A stretch of DNA of 53,626 nucleotides from Clostridia bacterium (GCA_016290095.1 JAEESU010000020.1:1-53626), one strand, 5' to 3'; counted from the stretch's first letter, positions 1-9,951 are shown. Numbers and translations are program-made. Notes: generated by a model from the sequence alone, not told the origin.

Positions 1-1041
1 CAATCTAAACTAGGTAAATTTGATTCAAAAGAAATTGCAGAAGTAACATCAACAAACACAATAGATTTTACAGAAATAGGTAAGAAGAAAACAGCAGTAT
101 ATGTTATTTCTTCAGATACACATACAGCATATGATTTCTTACTTACAATATTCTTCTCACAAATGATTCAACAATTATACGATTTTGCAGATTTAAGTGG
201 TGGAGAATTGCCAGTTCCAACATATTTTATACTAGATGAGTTTGCAAATATTGGACAAATACCAGATTTTGATAAAAAGATTTCTACATCAAGAAGTAGA
301 AAAATATCATTTAGTGTTATTTTGCAGAACTTAGACCAATTGGAAGATGTTTATGAAAAAGCATACGAAACAATTATTGGTAACTGTGATACACACCTTT
401 TCTTAGGATCAAACTCTCAAAAGACAGTTGAGTATTTTTCTAAAGCATTAGGTGAAAAAACAATTACAAGAGATAATGTTTCAGTAAATAAAGATAAAGA
501 TGATTGGAAACAAGGAAAGAGTGAATCAGACCAAGTAATGGGAAGAACACTTATGACACCAGATGAACTTAGAAGAATGGATATGGATCTTTGTATTATT
601 TATGAAAAAGGTCTAAAACCAATTAAAGCTAATAAATATTATTATTTTAAATATCCAGAAGGAAAGATTATTACAAAATACAAAACTGATCATAATGATG
701 TTCATGTTGAAAGAGGAGTTTGGAGAAAATATAATCCATATAATCCATATGAAGAAGGTCAAGAAGAAAATGGAGGAGGTTCAAATCCATCATTAGAATC
801 ATTAGATGATTTGTTTGCTGACGAAGAACCATCAGCACCAAAATCTAATGCAGAGCCAGTCCCACAATTTGTTGAACCAAATGAACCTAAACAAGAACCA
901 AAAGTAAATTCAATTTCAATGGTTGATGAAGAGGAAGAAGCTAGAAAACAAGCGGAACTAGTAGATATTCAAAAAGAAATAGAAGCTAAATTTGATGAAT
1001 TATTTGGCTCAATGGATTCAGATGATGACGAAAATAATTAG
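1..1041 (+). CDS. VirD4/TraG-family type IV coupling ATPase, C-terminal part (5' truncated)
   Basis: The frame is open from base 1, so the gene starts before the window; 346 codons are visible. The family comprises inner-membrane coupling ATPases that pass DNA or protein substrates to a type IV secretion or conjugation channel. Visible residues ~78-84 read LDEFANIG, a Walker B strand of the VirD4/TraG type. It is followed by a conserved-looking stretch, STSRSRKISFSVILQNLDQL, typical of the TraG/TraD C-terminal ATPase lobe. The Walker A motif and the N-terminal membrane helices would lie upstream. The last ~120 residues are acidic and proline-rich, probably a disordered tail. A strong terminator follows directly. 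The substrate and the remaining secretion genes cannot be seen. Family assignment is solid; whether this is a mobile element or a resident system is open. Confidence 0.85.
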   Translation, partial: QSKLGKFDSKEIAEVTSTNTIDFTEIGKKKTAVYVISSDTHTAYDFLLTIFFSQMIQQLYDFADLSGGELPVPTYFILDEFANIGQIPDFDKKISTSRSRKISFSVILQNLDQLEDVYEKAYETIIGNCDTHLFLGSNSQKTVEYFSKALGEKTITRDNVSVNKDKDDWKQGKSESDQVMGRTLMTPDELRRMDMDLCIIYEKGLKPIKANKYYYFKYPEGKIITKYKTDHNDVHVERGVWRKYNPYNPYEEGQEENGGGSNPSLESLDDLFADEEPSAPKSNAEPVPQFVEPNEPKQEPKVNSISMVDEEEEARKQAELVDIQKEIEAKFDELFGSMDSDDDENN

Positions 1042-1050
1042 TAAATATTT

Positions 1051-1087
1051 AACAAAAAATAGCCAAATATTACGGCTATTTTTTGTT
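1051..1087 (+). terminator. Rho-independent terminator after the coupling ATPase gene
   Basis: A perfect 14-bp inverted repeat (1051-1064 with 1074-1087, core AATAGCC/GGCTATT) has a 9-base loop, and its 3' arm is itself a T-run. It starts 10 bases after the stop codon and separates this gene from the next one. Confidence 0.85.
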
Positions 1088-1140
1088 TTGCTAAAATCAA
1101 GATAAAGCAGCTGTAGAGCCGTATTGAGGAATCGGAATAC

Positions 1141-1169
1141 TTGAAAAACATGCCAGAATATGGTATAAT
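1141..1169 (+). promoter_or_regulatory. Sigma-A-type promoter for the 1281-residue membrane protein gene
   Basis: TTGAAA (1141-1146), a 17-base spacer, then TATAAT (1164-1169) preceded by TGG, an extended -10. The downstream start codon is about 75 bases away. Confidence 0.8.
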
Positions 1170-1242
1170 ATAATTAGTGTTTTATACCTAATTATTTAAA
1201 TTAACTTTTCGTGATTTCGAAGGTTATAGAATGGAGCTAGAC

Positions 1243-4200
1243 ATGGAAGATGAGAAAGAAGAATCATTAGTACCAGAAACAAAAAAAGACAATGGATCTG
1301 GAGTTGGAAATAAACTAGCAAATAAAGGAAAAGAAAAGGGTCAAGAAGCTGCAAAAAAAGCACTAAAAAAAGTTGCTAAAGAAGGTGCAAAAAAAGGTGC
1401 TTCAAAAGCAGCGATGGGACCAGTCCTTTTTTGGGTTATTGTTGTCATTGTAATAATTATTATACTAATAGGTATAATAATGTTTTTTGCAACAATGCCT
1501 GGAATGGTTTTAGAAAAGTTAAAAGCATTTTTTAAACAGCTGGGAAATTGGATTTCAGCTTTCTTTGGCGCGGACACATCAGAACAAATAGATGATACAC
1601 AAATATTTGAAACATTAAATTATTTGGAAGATTTAGGATATGATGTTAAAGGTTTTGGATTTTTAACAGATTACTATAAAAAAGGTGAAGAGAGTGAGAT
1701 TGAAGAACAGCTTACACAAAATCAAAAAGATGCAGGATATAATATAGACGAGAAGGCCGGAGTTGTAAGACAAAGTGGAAGTAACGAAATAATATTAGCG
1801 CATTCTGATTTTTTATTTACATATGCTGTATCTGAAAACTATGCTTATACTCTTAAAAATCACAATGTTGTTACACAGGAAAGTGGTAGAGGAGGATTAC
1901 TAGGATTTGTAGAAGGTGTATGGAATGGTATAAAATCTGCAGCAGCAAAAGTTGGGCATTTTTTAGGAATAGATATGCTTTGCAAAAATTTATTTAAAAT
2001 AATAGGAATAAATATGCAAACACCAGCTGAAGCTTGGGGTAAAGGATTTATTGCTATTTATTATGAGAATGGAGATTTAGTTAATGATGATGCTTTGCTA
2101 AATTTCGATTCAATAAGTATAGATATTCCAAAAAGGAAGTTAGCTATTAAAAGAGGAAGTTTATTTAATGGAAATAACCCAATGGAATTCTCTCTTGATG
2201 GATGGACTGGAAGATATAGTATGCCAGTAGATTTCTTACTTTCAGTTCATGTTGCAACAATGATGCCAGATTTAGCATATGACATGGCTACAAAGTTTAA
2301 TACAACAGCAAATTTATATTTACATGAAGCAGAGGGTGAAGTAATAGCTGCTTATTATACTAATAAAGGAACATATGTAACATTTGGAGAACTAAATAGC
2401 AAAATAAATCAAGGTGATGGTAGAAATTTGTTTAGTAGAGTTTTATCTTGGTTTGATAGTTTGGATACAAGTGACAAAGAGATGGAAATAGCATCAAAAA
2501 TGGGGATAAGACACTCTCCAGATTGCACTTGTACATATGATGTTGTTAAAGACAAGAGAATTAAAATAAAGAATGAAGCAGATGAAGAAGAAGAGCACAT
2601 AGTAACAGTAAGAGAAGGAAAATATTATTATATTGATATTGAATTGAATGAATGGTTGGCAATGCCTAATGATAAACAAATGGATGAAGACTTTTTACAA
2701 TCACATTTAAAAGAAGTTACAAATATAGCAGATATCTATGAGGTTGAACTTGGAGATAGAGAATATACTCATTTTTGTGATGCATGTAAAAAATATTTAA
2801 AGACATTGATAGACATGCTAAAAGCAACAAATGACTATGACTTTGCATATTATATTCCTTACCTAAAGAGCGTAATTAATCATTGGTATAGAGATGTATA
2901 TTTTATGACAAATGATGATAATAAACAATTTGTTACTACAGATACAGACTATGAAACAGTTTATAAAGAAAGATGGACATTATATGAATCATATGGCCCA
3001 AGTGACACAACTGATTACGCAAAAGAACATCAAGGAGACTTTAAACTATATCTTCTTATGAAAGATACAGGAGAATATGAATATACAGCAGCTCTTAGTG
3101 CATATTATTCTAGTGATGTTATCAATAAGTTGGTTAGAGAGAATGGAATATATAGATTTGATGGAACTCCAGAAGAAGCAGAAGAATTAGGAATAAATGT
3201 AGCTAAAAAAGCTGTAACAGTTCATGGAGATGATTTAACAAATTATGGTTGGCATAAATCTGGTGGCCAATGGTCAGCTTATAATTTTACAAGTAGTCAC
3301 TTTGAAGATGTCTACGTAAGAGTTTATTCAGATGAACAAGTTAAAGAGGAGACTGATGAAGCAAAAGCAAGTATAAAAGAATTTTTATATGATATAATGA
3401 ATAGTAATGCTGATGTTATACAAGTTGGAGAGGGTATGAGAACTCAAACAAATCCAACAATAAAAAAGATGTTCTTAAGTGATACATTTTTTAGATATGA
3501 TGGAACACCAAAAACAGCAGAGATTATTACAGATTTAAGAAATGAATTAGCTAAAGAGTTAAATGCTAATAGAGTTGAAAAATGGTACAATATAGAAGAA
3601 GCAGCAATACCTTTTGGAGCTATAAATGAATTATGTGATAATCATGGTAATAAAATGTCAGATGATTTAACTCAAAGAGAATATCAATTAACAATTGATG
3701 GAAAAACAAATACATATAAAGTATCAGATTATTCTGGACAAGTAGTACTAAATCAAGATTCATTAAATGCATTTACAATGCTAGAGAATGCTCATACACT
3801 TGACGCGGATTATATTTATAGAGATTTTAAGGAATTAGTAGTAGAACTTGGATATTTCACAAAAGAAGAATTAACAGATGAGGTCCCAGAAGTTCTAGCA
3901 TTTCCAGTAGTTGATATTGGTTCATATCAATACCCTGATAGAAAAATTGATAAAAGAGAAAATGAGTATGGAACAATGATACACTCTGAAGGTGATATAG
4001 CTTCAAATGTAGAGTTATTAAACGAAGAAACTGTAGAAAGAAGTGGAGCAACAAAAGGTGTTGATGAAGAATTAGAAGATATTTTATATAAAGGCTATAG
4101 TGGATACGAAGCAGTTGTATCACCTGTAACAGGAATTCTTCTAGAATATGGTACATATGATTCAACAATGAAAGACTCTTTAACAGATGAACAATACAGA

Positions 4201-5088
4201 GTAAATGTAGACTTAAAATATGGACCTATAGCTTTAACAGAAAGTCCAGATGGATTCCAAGAACAAATTGTATCAGATAAAGTAGGTTATGCCAAAATAT
4301 TAGTTTTAGATGTAGATAATTATTTGAGACTTGAAAGATTAAGACTAGTTGATGATGATGGAAATGTTTCTACCAACAATACTTGGATGGGAAATAGCCT
4401 TTATAATCCAGATACTAAGAAATTTAGAGAAGATATTATTGCTTCAGGAGGAAAAACAGCTGAAGAAAAAGCAGAGGAGCTAAATGATTTAGATGAATTT
4501 GTTTATGGATTTAAAGAGTTTACAGAATTATATGAGACAGTTGGTATAGCAGGATATACAGTAATTATTGATGGATTTGTTTGCGAAGAACCAGATCCAA
4601 GCTTAATAGGAAGTAATTATACAGGAAAGACACCTGTAAAAGGTACACCAATGTCAGTATCTAATTTTAAATCAAACTATAGATTTAGAAATGGTTATGT
4701 TTATACTGATCCAACATTAACTTCATTATACAAAGTAGATGATAATAATCAACTAGCTAGTGTTGAAGCAACAGATAAATTAAAAGCAGAAAATATAATA
4801 AAAAGAGATGCTATAGAACACATATATTTCGGAGAAAGTGATAAGTATTTAAGCGGAATCTTTATTAAAGAAGGTACAGTTTTAGGAAGAACAATGACAG
4901 ATGAAGAATTAAGAAGCAGTGGAGGTATAAGAGAAAGTTCATCTTCTATCAATTATGATGCGGGAATTACAGGAAATTATATCAGAATGATTATGAGAGA
5001 TTTAGATGGAACACCAGTAGAAGACATTGAAGATATGATTAAAAAAGATACAATAAAAAAACGTGTTGATAGAGAGAATGTAGAGTAA
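1243..5088 (+). CDS. large single-pass membrane protein of unknown function beside a type IV coupling ATPase
   Basis: 1281 residues. I chose ATG 1243 because GGAG (1233-1236) sits 6 bases before it; an in-frame ATG at 1231 is possible. The N-terminus is charged and Lys/Ala-rich (~residues 20-58). One strong hydrophobic helix follows at ~60-85 (FWVIVVIVIIIILIGIIMFF), then ~1190 mostly hydrophilic residues. Basic residues before the helix suggest a cytoplasmic N-terminus and a large extracytoplasmic part. Two Cys pairs are visible, one as DCTC and one as CDAC, ~100 residues apart. I recognise no catalytic motif, LysM or NlpC domain. It has its own promoter and a terminator on each side. Its position next to a VirD4-like gene suggests a structural role in a secretion or conjugation apparatus, but that is inference from context. 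Confidence 0.75.
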   Translation: MEDEKEESLVPETKKDNGSGVGNKLANKGKEKGQEAAKKALKKVAKEGAKKGASKAAMGPVLFWVIVVIVIIIILIGIIMFFATMPGMVLEKLKAFFKQLGNWISAFFGADTSEQIDDTQIFETLNYLEDLGYDVKGFGFLTDYYKKGEESEIEEQLTQNQKDAGYNIDEKAGVVRQSGSNEIILAHSDFLFTYAVSENYAYTLKNHNVVTQESGRGGLLGFVEGVWNGIKSAAAKVGHFLGIDMLCKNLFKIIGINMQTPAEAWGKGFIAIYYENGDLVNDDALLNFDSISIDIPKRKLAIKRGSLFNGNNPMEFSLDGWTGRYSMPVDFLLSVHVATMMPDLAYDMATKFNTTANLYLHEAEGEVIAAYYTNKGTYVTFGELNSKINQGDGRNLFSRVLSWFDSLDTSDKEMEIASKMGIRHSPDCTCTYDVVKDKRIKIKNEADEEEEHIVTVREGKYYYIDIELNEWLAMPNDKQMDEDFLQSHLKEVTNIADIYEVELGDREYTHFCDACKKYLKTLIDMLKATNDYDFAYYIPYLKSVINHWYRDVYFMTNDDNKQFVTTDTDYETVYKERWTLYESYGPSDTTDYAKEHQGDFKLYLLMKDTGEYEYTAALSAYYSSDVINKLVRENGIYRFDGTPEEAEELGINVAKKAVTVHGDDLTNYGWHKSGGQWSAYNFTSSHFEDVYVRVYSDEQVKEETDEAKASIKEFLYDIMNSNADVIQVGEGMRTQTNPTIKKMFLSDTFFRYDGTPKTAEIITDLRNELAKELNANRVEKWYNIEEAAIPFGAINELCDNHGNKMSDDLTQREYQLTIDGKTNTYKVSDYSGQVVLNQDSLNAFTMLENAHTLDADYIYRDFKELVVELGYFTKEELTDEVPEVLAFPVVDIGSYQYPDRKIDKRENEYGTMIHSEGDIASNVELLNEETVERSGATKGVDEELEDILYKGYSGYEAVVSPVTGILLEYGTYDSTMKDSLTDEQYRVNVDLKYGPIALTESPDGFQEQIVSDKVGYAKILVLDVDNYLRLERLRLVDDDGNVSTNNTWMGNSLYNPDTKKFREDIIASGGKTAEEKAEELNDLDEFVYGFKEFTELYETVGIAGYTVIIDGFVCEEPDPSLIGSNYTGKTPVKGTPMSVSNFKSNYRFRNGYVYTDPTLTSLYKVDDNNQLASVEATDKLKAENIIKRDAIEHIYFGESDKYLSGIFIKEGTVLGRTMTDEELRSSGGIRESSSSINYDAGITGNYIRMIMRDLDGTPVEDIEDMIKKDTIKKRVDRENVE

Positions 5089-5096
5089 TATTTTTT

Positions 5097-5133
5097 AAAG
5101 AACAATAGAGGTAAAACTCTATTGTTCTTTTTT
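5097..5133 (+). terminator. Rho-independent terminator
   Basis: A perfect 14-bp stem (5097-5110 with 5117-5130, core GAACAATAGAG/CTCTATTGTTC) has a 6-base loop and ends in a T-run. Confidence 0.88.
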
Positions 5134-5162
5134 GATTTTAAGAATAAATGTTCGCAAAAATA

Positions 5163-5191
5163 TTGACTGAAAAAATTTTGTATGATAAAAT
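5163..5191 (+). promoter_or_regulatory. Promoter of the YhaO/YhaN pair
   Basis: TTGACT (5163-5168), 17-base spacer, TAAAAT (5186-5191) preceded by TGA. The start codon lies 24 bases downstream, behind a GGAG site. Confidence 0.75.
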
Positions 5192-5215
5192 CAAATCGCT
5201 AGAAAAGGAGAGTTT

Positions 5216-6289
5216 ATGAGGTTTGTACATATTGCAGATATGCATTTTGATGTTCCATTTACAAGTTTAAATATCAGACCAGATTTATGTGAAAAAAGAA
5301 GATTAGAACAAAGAAGTGTATTAAAAAAAGTAATAGAATATGTAAAAAAAGAAAACATAGAGTATTTGTTTATATCAGGAGATTTATACGAACATAGTTA
5401 TATTAGAAAAACAACAATAGATTATATAAATAATCTTTTTAAAGAAATTCCGCAAACTAAAATATTTATTTCTCCTGGAAATCATGATCCATATACAAAA
5501 GATTCTTTTTATGATATGTATGACTTTTCTGAAAATGTTTATATTTTCAGAAATTCTCGTATAGAAAAATATGAAGATGAAAATGTCAATATTTTTGGGA
5601 TGGCTTTTACAGATTTTTATTTGAATAGTTCTCCATTAGAAAGAATATCAATTCCATTCTCAAACAAACTGAATATTTTACTTGCACATCTGGATTTAAA
5701 TGGTGTAAATGATAAAAATGGTTTTTCTTATAATCCAGTGTTAGAATCAAAATTAGTTTCACTAGGATTTGATTATTGCGCAATTGGACATATACATAAA
5801 AAATACTTAAACAGAAAGGATAGAATTTGCTATCCCGGTTCAACAATTGCATTAGGATTTGATGAACAAGATAAACACGGAATGATAGTTGGTAACATAA
5901 CAAAAGAAAATTGTGAAATAGAATTTGTGGAATTAGATGAGAGAAGTTTTCAAGAAATAGAATTAGATGTAAGCAATATATTTTCTAAAGAAGAACTTGT
6001 TGAAAAAGTAAGAGATTTAGAATTTGAAGATAACAATGTCTATAAAATAAGTTTAATTGGCAAAAGAAATATTGAAATCGATGAAAGAGAAATAGCAAGG
6101 CTTGTTAACAATTATAATATATTAAAAATAAAAGATAATTCTACTATAAATATTGATATAGAAGAGTTAGCTAAACAAGAAAATTTAATAGGATATTTTG
6201 TAAGAGAAGTAATAAATAGATATAATAATGGTCTATGTACAGAAGATGAATTGCAAAAGGCGATAGAAATTGTACTAAATGCAATGTAA
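5216..6289 (+). CDS. yhaO: DNA repair exonuclease, SbcD/YhaO-type metallophosphoesterase
   Basis: 357 residues, ATG start behind AAAAGGAG. All calcineurin-like phosphoesterase motifs are present in order: DMH at 8-10, GDLYEH at 55-60, GNHD at 88-91, H158 in AHLDLNG, and GHIH at 191-194. These residues bind the two metal ions. The family comprises Mre11/SbcD-like nucleases that cut DNA ends or hairpins together with an SMC-like ATPase. The next gene, 12 bases downstream, encodes that ATPase, which matches the YhaO-YhaN pair of Bacillus. The C-terminal ~130 residues would hold the capping and partner-binding region. A generic sbcD name would fit too; the size and the partner favour YhaO. Confidence 0.88.
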   Translation: MRFVHIADMHFDVPFTSLNIRPDLCEKRRLEQRSVLKKVIEYVKKENIEYLFISGDLYEHSYIRKTTIDYINNLFKEIPQTKIFISPGNHDPYTKDSFYDMYDFSENVYIFRNSRIEKYEDENVNIFGMAFTDFYLNSSPLERISIPFSNKLNILLAHLDLNGVNDKNGFSYNPVLESKLVSLGFDYCAIGHIHKKYLNRKDRICYPGSTIALGFDEQDKHGMIVGNITKENCEIEFVELDERSFQEIELDVSNIFSKEELVEKVRDLEFEDNNVYKISLIGKRNIEIDEREIARLVNNYNILKIKDNSTINIDIEELAKQENLIGYFVREVINRYNNGLCTEDELQKAIEIVLNAM

Positions 6290-6301
6290 GAGGTAGAAGT
6301 A

Positions 6302-8149
6302 TTGAAAATAAAAAAACTAAAAATAAATGGTTTTGGAAGATTAAAAGATAAAGAAATATCTTTTAATAATAAATTGAATATTGTAAAAGGAAATAATGAA
6401 TCTGGTAAATCTACATCTCTAGAGTTCATATTATCAATGCTTTATGGAATATCAAAAAACAAAAATGGAAAAGAAATATCAAATTATGAACAGTATTTTC
6501 CATGGACTGGTGATAATTATTCTGGAAAAATAGAGTACATTCTAGATAATGGTGATAATTTCGAGGTATACAGAGACTTTAAAAGAAAAAATTTAAGCAT
6601 TTATAATAAGCAAAAAGAAGAAATATCCAAAAAGTTTCCTGTGGATAAAAATAAAGAGATTAATTTTTTCTTAGATCAGACTGGAATTGATAAAGATTCA
6701 TTTTTAAATACAATTCTTGTTGAGCAAGGTGAAGTAAAATTAGAAAAAAATTCTCAAAATTTATTACTTCAAAAAATGAGTAATAAAATTTCATCAGGAA
6801 ATGAAAATATTTCTTATAAAAAAACATTAGATTTAATTAATAAAAGACAAATTGAAGAAGTCGGATCAGATAGAACTATTCAAAAACCTATAAATGTTGT
6901 TCAAAACAGAGTTACAGGGCTTGAAGAAAAAAAGAAAGAGTTAGAAAAATACAAAGATAATTGGAATAATGTTTTTTATGAACTTGAGGAAAAAAAGTGT
7001 GAGTACTCTGCGGAAGTTAAGAAAAAAGAACTTTTAGTAGAACTAAAAAATAGACTTGATAATAACAGGGTAAAAATTGCAGAAATAAATTATAGTAAGA
7101 ATCTAGAAGAAAAAATTAGTAAAAATATACAGAATTTGAAAATAGCTCTTACTGACAAAAAAAACAATAAAAAATCAAAAAAAGTTTTACTTTATGTTAT
7201 TTTATTAATATCAATAATAATTGTATTTACGGCATTGATTTTTTTAGGTAACAATAAAAAAATTTACTTACTTTTAATAATTCCTTTTTCTCTAATTTTA
7301 TTAAAAATGATACTAGAAATAAAAAATAATAAAAAAACAGATATAAATAAATTAGAAAACGAAATGGAGATTCTAGAAAATAATTTAAAAAGTCAGCAAG
7401 AAGAATCTATTGAAAGGCAGAAAAAATTAGAAAGTGAAAATGACATTTCAAATAAAGAATTAGTTAAAAAGTACATTGAAGATGTTGATATAAAATCATT
7501 AGAAAAGCTTATATATGAGAATTATGATGAAATTAAAAAAGAAATTGATATTAACGAAAAAAGTAGTAATGCACTAAAAGTAAGAATTAATTATTTAGAA
7601 AAAGAGCTATTGGAAATAAATCATTATTTAGATGACTTGGCAAAAACAGAAGAAGAATTAGGAAATGTGTTAAATGCAAAAGAAGCATTGGAAAAACTAA
7701 ATAATTCATATAATATTGCAAAAGATTGCTTAGAAGTTGCTTATAATAAATTTAAACAAAATATTAGTCCAAAGTTTATGAATAATTTTAGTATGGTTGT
7801 TTCTAATATATTAAACGAAAATTCAAATGTTGTATTAACAGATGAAAGTGGTCTACAAATAGAAGGAAAAGACGGAAAATATATTCCTGTTTCTAGATTA
7901 AGTATTGGGACAATAGATGAGATAAATTTAGCATTTAGAATTAGTTCAATAAAAGAAATATCAAATGAAACAATGCCTATCATTTTGGATGAAACATTTA
8001 CATATTTTGATGATGAACGTTTATCAAATATTTTAAAGTATCTAAATACATATGATAATCAAATCATTATTTACACATGTTCTAATAGAGAAATAGATTG
8101 TCTAAATAGAATGAATATAGAATATAATTTAATAAACCTTGAAAAATAG
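6302..8149 (+). CDS. yhaN: SMC-like AAA ATPase, YhaN/SbcC-type partner of the nuclease
   Basis: 615 residues from a TTG start, preceded by AAGAGG at 8 bases. Residues 30-37 are the Walker A loop GNNESGKS, behind an ABC/SMC-style N-terminal strand. A long Lys/Glu-rich coiled coil is interrupted at ~295-340 by two hydrophobic helices, so the hinge lies in or on the membrane. The ABC signature region reads RLSIGTIDEINLAF (~530), followed by Walker B MPIILDETF (~558-566). With only 615 residues the arms are far shorter than in SbcC (~1000). The family acts with YhaO-like nucleases on DNA ends. The membrane insertion in the coiled coil is also known for YhaN-like proteins. The gene shares the promoter of the upstream nuclease gene. 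Confidence 0.85.
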   Translation: MKIKKLKINGFGRLKDKEISFNNKLNIVKGNNESGKSTSLEFILSMLYGISKNKNGKEISNYEQYFPWTGDNYSGKIEYILDNGDNFEVYRDFKRKNLSIYNKQKEEISKKFPVDKNKEINFFLDQTGIDKDSFLNTILVEQGEVKLEKNSQNLLLQKMSNKISSGNENISYKKTLDLINKRQIEEVGSDRTIQKPINVVQNRVTGLEEKKKELEKYKDNWNNVFYELEEKKCEYSAEVKKKELLVELKNRLDNNRVKIAEINYSKNLEEKISKNIQNLKIALTDKKNNKKSKKVLLYVILLISIIIVFTALIFLGNNKKIYLLLIIPFSLILLKMILEIKNNKKTDINKLENEMEILENNLKSQQEESIERQKKLESENDISNKELVKKYIEDVDIKSLEKLIYENYDEIKKEIDINEKSSNALKVRINYLEKELLEINHYLDDLAKTEEELGNVLNAKEALEKLNNSYNIAKDCLEVAYNKFKQNISPKFMNNFSMVVSNILNENSNVVLTDESGLQIEGKDGKYIPVSRLSIGTIDEINLAFRISSIKEISNETMPIILDETFTYFDDERLSNILKYLNTYDNQIIIYTCSNREIDCLNRMNIEYNLINLEK

Positions 8150-8167
8150 GTAAAATTGAGTTATAAT
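8139..8167 (+). promoter_or_regulatory. Promoter of prfA
   Basis: TTGAAA (8139-8144), 17-base spacer, TATAAT (8162-8167). The -35 box lies inside the last codons of the upstream ATPase gene. Confidence 0.78.
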
Positions 8168-8211
8168 TATTTATGTTTTTAGTTTATGAATAGAAAAAGG
8201 AAGAGGTTTTT

Positions 8212-9273
8212 ATGTTTCAAAGATTAGATGACGTAGAAAAAAGATATGAAGAACTAAATGGTTTAATTAGTGATCCAGCTGTTATTGCTAACACTAATGA
8301 GTTTAAAAAATTAATGAAAGAACATAGTGATCTAGAAGAAGTTGTTCAAAAATATAGAGAATATAAGAAGGTAGCAAAAGATTTAGAAGAAGCGAAAGAG
8401 CTTATGAATGATCCAGAAATGAAAGAACTTGCTGAAGCAGAAATGTTAGATGCAAAAGAAAAACTACCTAAAATAGAAGAAGAGTTAAAAATTCTTTTAA
8501 TACCAAAAGATCCAAATGATGATAATAACGTTATTTGCGAAATAAGAGCAGGTGCTGGTGGAGAAGAAGCAGCATTATTTGCAGGAGTATTATTTAGAAT
8601 GTACTCGATGTATGCTGAAAGGAAACATTTTCAAATTCAGGTTATTAATGAAAATGAAACAGGAATAGGTGGTTATAAAGAAATTTCATTTATGATTACT
8701 GGTAAAGGAGCATATAGTAGATTTAAATTTGAAAGTGGTGTTCACAGGGTACAAAGAGTTCCAGATACAGAAAGTAGTGGTAGAATTCATACTTCAACAG
8801 CAACAGTTGCTGTATTACCAGAAGTTGAAGATGTAGAAGTAGATATAAATCCAGCAGATATTAAAATGGAAGTTTATAGAGCATCAGGTGCAGGTGGACA
8901 ACATGTTAATAAAACGTCATCTGCAGTAAGATTAATACATGAGCCAACAGGAATTGTTGCAGAATGCCAAACAGAAAGATCTCAAGTTCAAAATAGAGAG
9001 TATGCAATGAGATTACTTCGTTCCAGAATTTATGAAATAGAGAGAGAAAAACAAGAAAAAGCAGTTGCTAGTGAAAGAAGAAGCCAAGTAGGTTCAGGTG
9101 ATAGAAGTGAAAAAATAAGAACATATAATTATCCTCAAGGAAGAATTACAGATCATAGAATAGGATTAAGCATTTATCAAATGGAAAACTTCTTAAATGG
9201 AGATATGGATGAAATGATAGATAACTTAATTGCTACAGATAGAGCAGAAAAATTAAAAGGAAATGATGAATAA
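8212..9273 (+). CDS. prfA: peptide chain release factor 1
   Basis: 353 residues, full length for RF1 (~355-360). It recognises UAA and UAG stop codons and triggers release of the finished peptide in the ribosome. GGQ lies at 228-230 within [14 protein letters not shown], the loop that enters the peptidyl-transferase centre. The stop-codon reading loop is at 184-186 as PDT, within [14 protein letters not shown]; PxT is the RF1 form, in contrast to the SPF of RF2. A long N-terminal helical domain and the basic C-terminus are intact. A strong SD (AAGGAAGAGG) precedes the ATG by 5 bases. It has its own promoter and a terminator. In many Firmicutes prfA sits beside prmC; no prmC is seen here. Confidence 0.97.
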   Translation: MFQRLDDVEKRYEELNGLISDPAVIANTNEFKKLMKEHSDLEEVVQKYREYKKVAKDLEEAKELMNDPEMKELAEAEMLDAKEKLPKIEEELKILLIPKDPNDDNNVICEIRAGAGGEEAALFAGVLFRMYSMYAERKHFQIQVINENETGIGGYKEISFMITGKGAYSRFKFESGVHRVQRVPDTESSGRIHTSTATVAVLPEVEDVEVDINPADIKMEVYRASGAGGQHVNKTSSAVRLIHEPTGIVAECQTERSQVQNREYAMRLLRSRIYEIEREKQEKAVASERRSQVGSGDRSEKIRTYNYPQGRITDHRIGLSIYQMENFLNGDMDEMIDNLIATDRAEKLKGNDE

Positions 9274-9275
9274 TA

Positions 9276-9302
9276 AAAAGCTGAGATTTTATCTCAGCTT
9301 TT
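9276..9302 (+). terminator. Bidirectional terminator between prfA and the convergent membrane-protein gene
   Basis: An 11-bp perfect stem AAAAGCTGAGA/TCTCAGCTTTT with loop TTTTA. A-run and T-run flanks allow use from both strands. The minus-strand gene ends 5 bases away. Confidence 0.85.
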
Positions 9303-9306
9303 ATTT

Positions 9307-9891
9307 TTAAAACTCATTATATCTAGTTATCATCTTTTTCTGATAATTTATTAATGATAAGAAAGAGATCGCAACTCCTGTAACTAAGATTACAGTGCCT
9401 CTTATAAGGTTTACTTTTGAAGCATTATATGTTGAAATTAAGTCTGCGCTTAATACATTATTAATATAGTCTTCAGGGTATACATTTCTAAATTGTAATT
9501 TATATAGTTCAATATATTTAACTTGATATTCTAGATTATAGTAAAGCATTGTTGAAAATAATATGATTGTCAAAATAACACAAAATATAAAAAATAAATT
9601 TAAATATTTAGTAATATCTTTATAGTTTTCTGGATTAGTTTTACATTTTTTGAAAACATCATATGTACTGATTCTACATATGCCATGTATAACAAAATAG
9701 ATTGTAATTGCAACCATTAGAGGAATAGTAATGTATAAACCATTTACTTGTTTTCCAGTAAACATATTCAAATAGTTATTTCCGAAAGCTATTAATAAAA
9801 AGCTAACAAACATTGTAATTATTCCATAAGAAACAAATCCTGTAATGATAGCTTTTATCGTTGTTCTAGAACTTATTTCTTTCTTTTCCAT
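9307..9891 (-). CDS. small multi-pass membrane protein of unknown function
   Basis: 194 residues, ATG preceded by AAGGAGA. Four hydrophobic helices are visible: ~11-34, ~50-70, ~95-118 and ~163-183. The loop between helices 3 and 4 (~120-160) is polar and Tyr-rich and is probably extracytoplasmic. No motif I recognise; there are no clustered catalytic residues. It has its own promoter on the minus strand, and a strong terminator separates it from the VWA gene upstream, so it is not clearly co-transcribed with the sigma/VWA genes. The bidirectional terminator shared with prfA ends it. Confidence 0.75.
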   Translation of the reverse strand: MEKKEISSRTTIKAIITGFVSYGIITMFVSFLLIAFGNNYLNMFTGKQVNGLYITIPLMVAITIYFVIHGICRISTYDVFKKCKTNPENYKDITKYLNLFFIFCVILTIILFSTMLYYNLEYQVKYIELYKLQFRNVYPEDYINNVLSADLISTYNASKVNLIRGTVILVTGVAISFLSLINYQKKMITRYNEF

Positions 9892-9922
9892 AATTAATCT
9901 CCTTTATATAAAAGCTATAAAA

Positions 9923-9951
9923 ATATTATCATTAAATGTGTATAATTACAA
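9923..9951 (-). promoter_or_regulatory. Promoter for the 194-residue membrane protein gene
   Basis: On the minus strand: TTGTAA (9951-9946), 17-base spacer, TAATAT (9928-9923), preceded by TGA. Confidence 0.6.
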
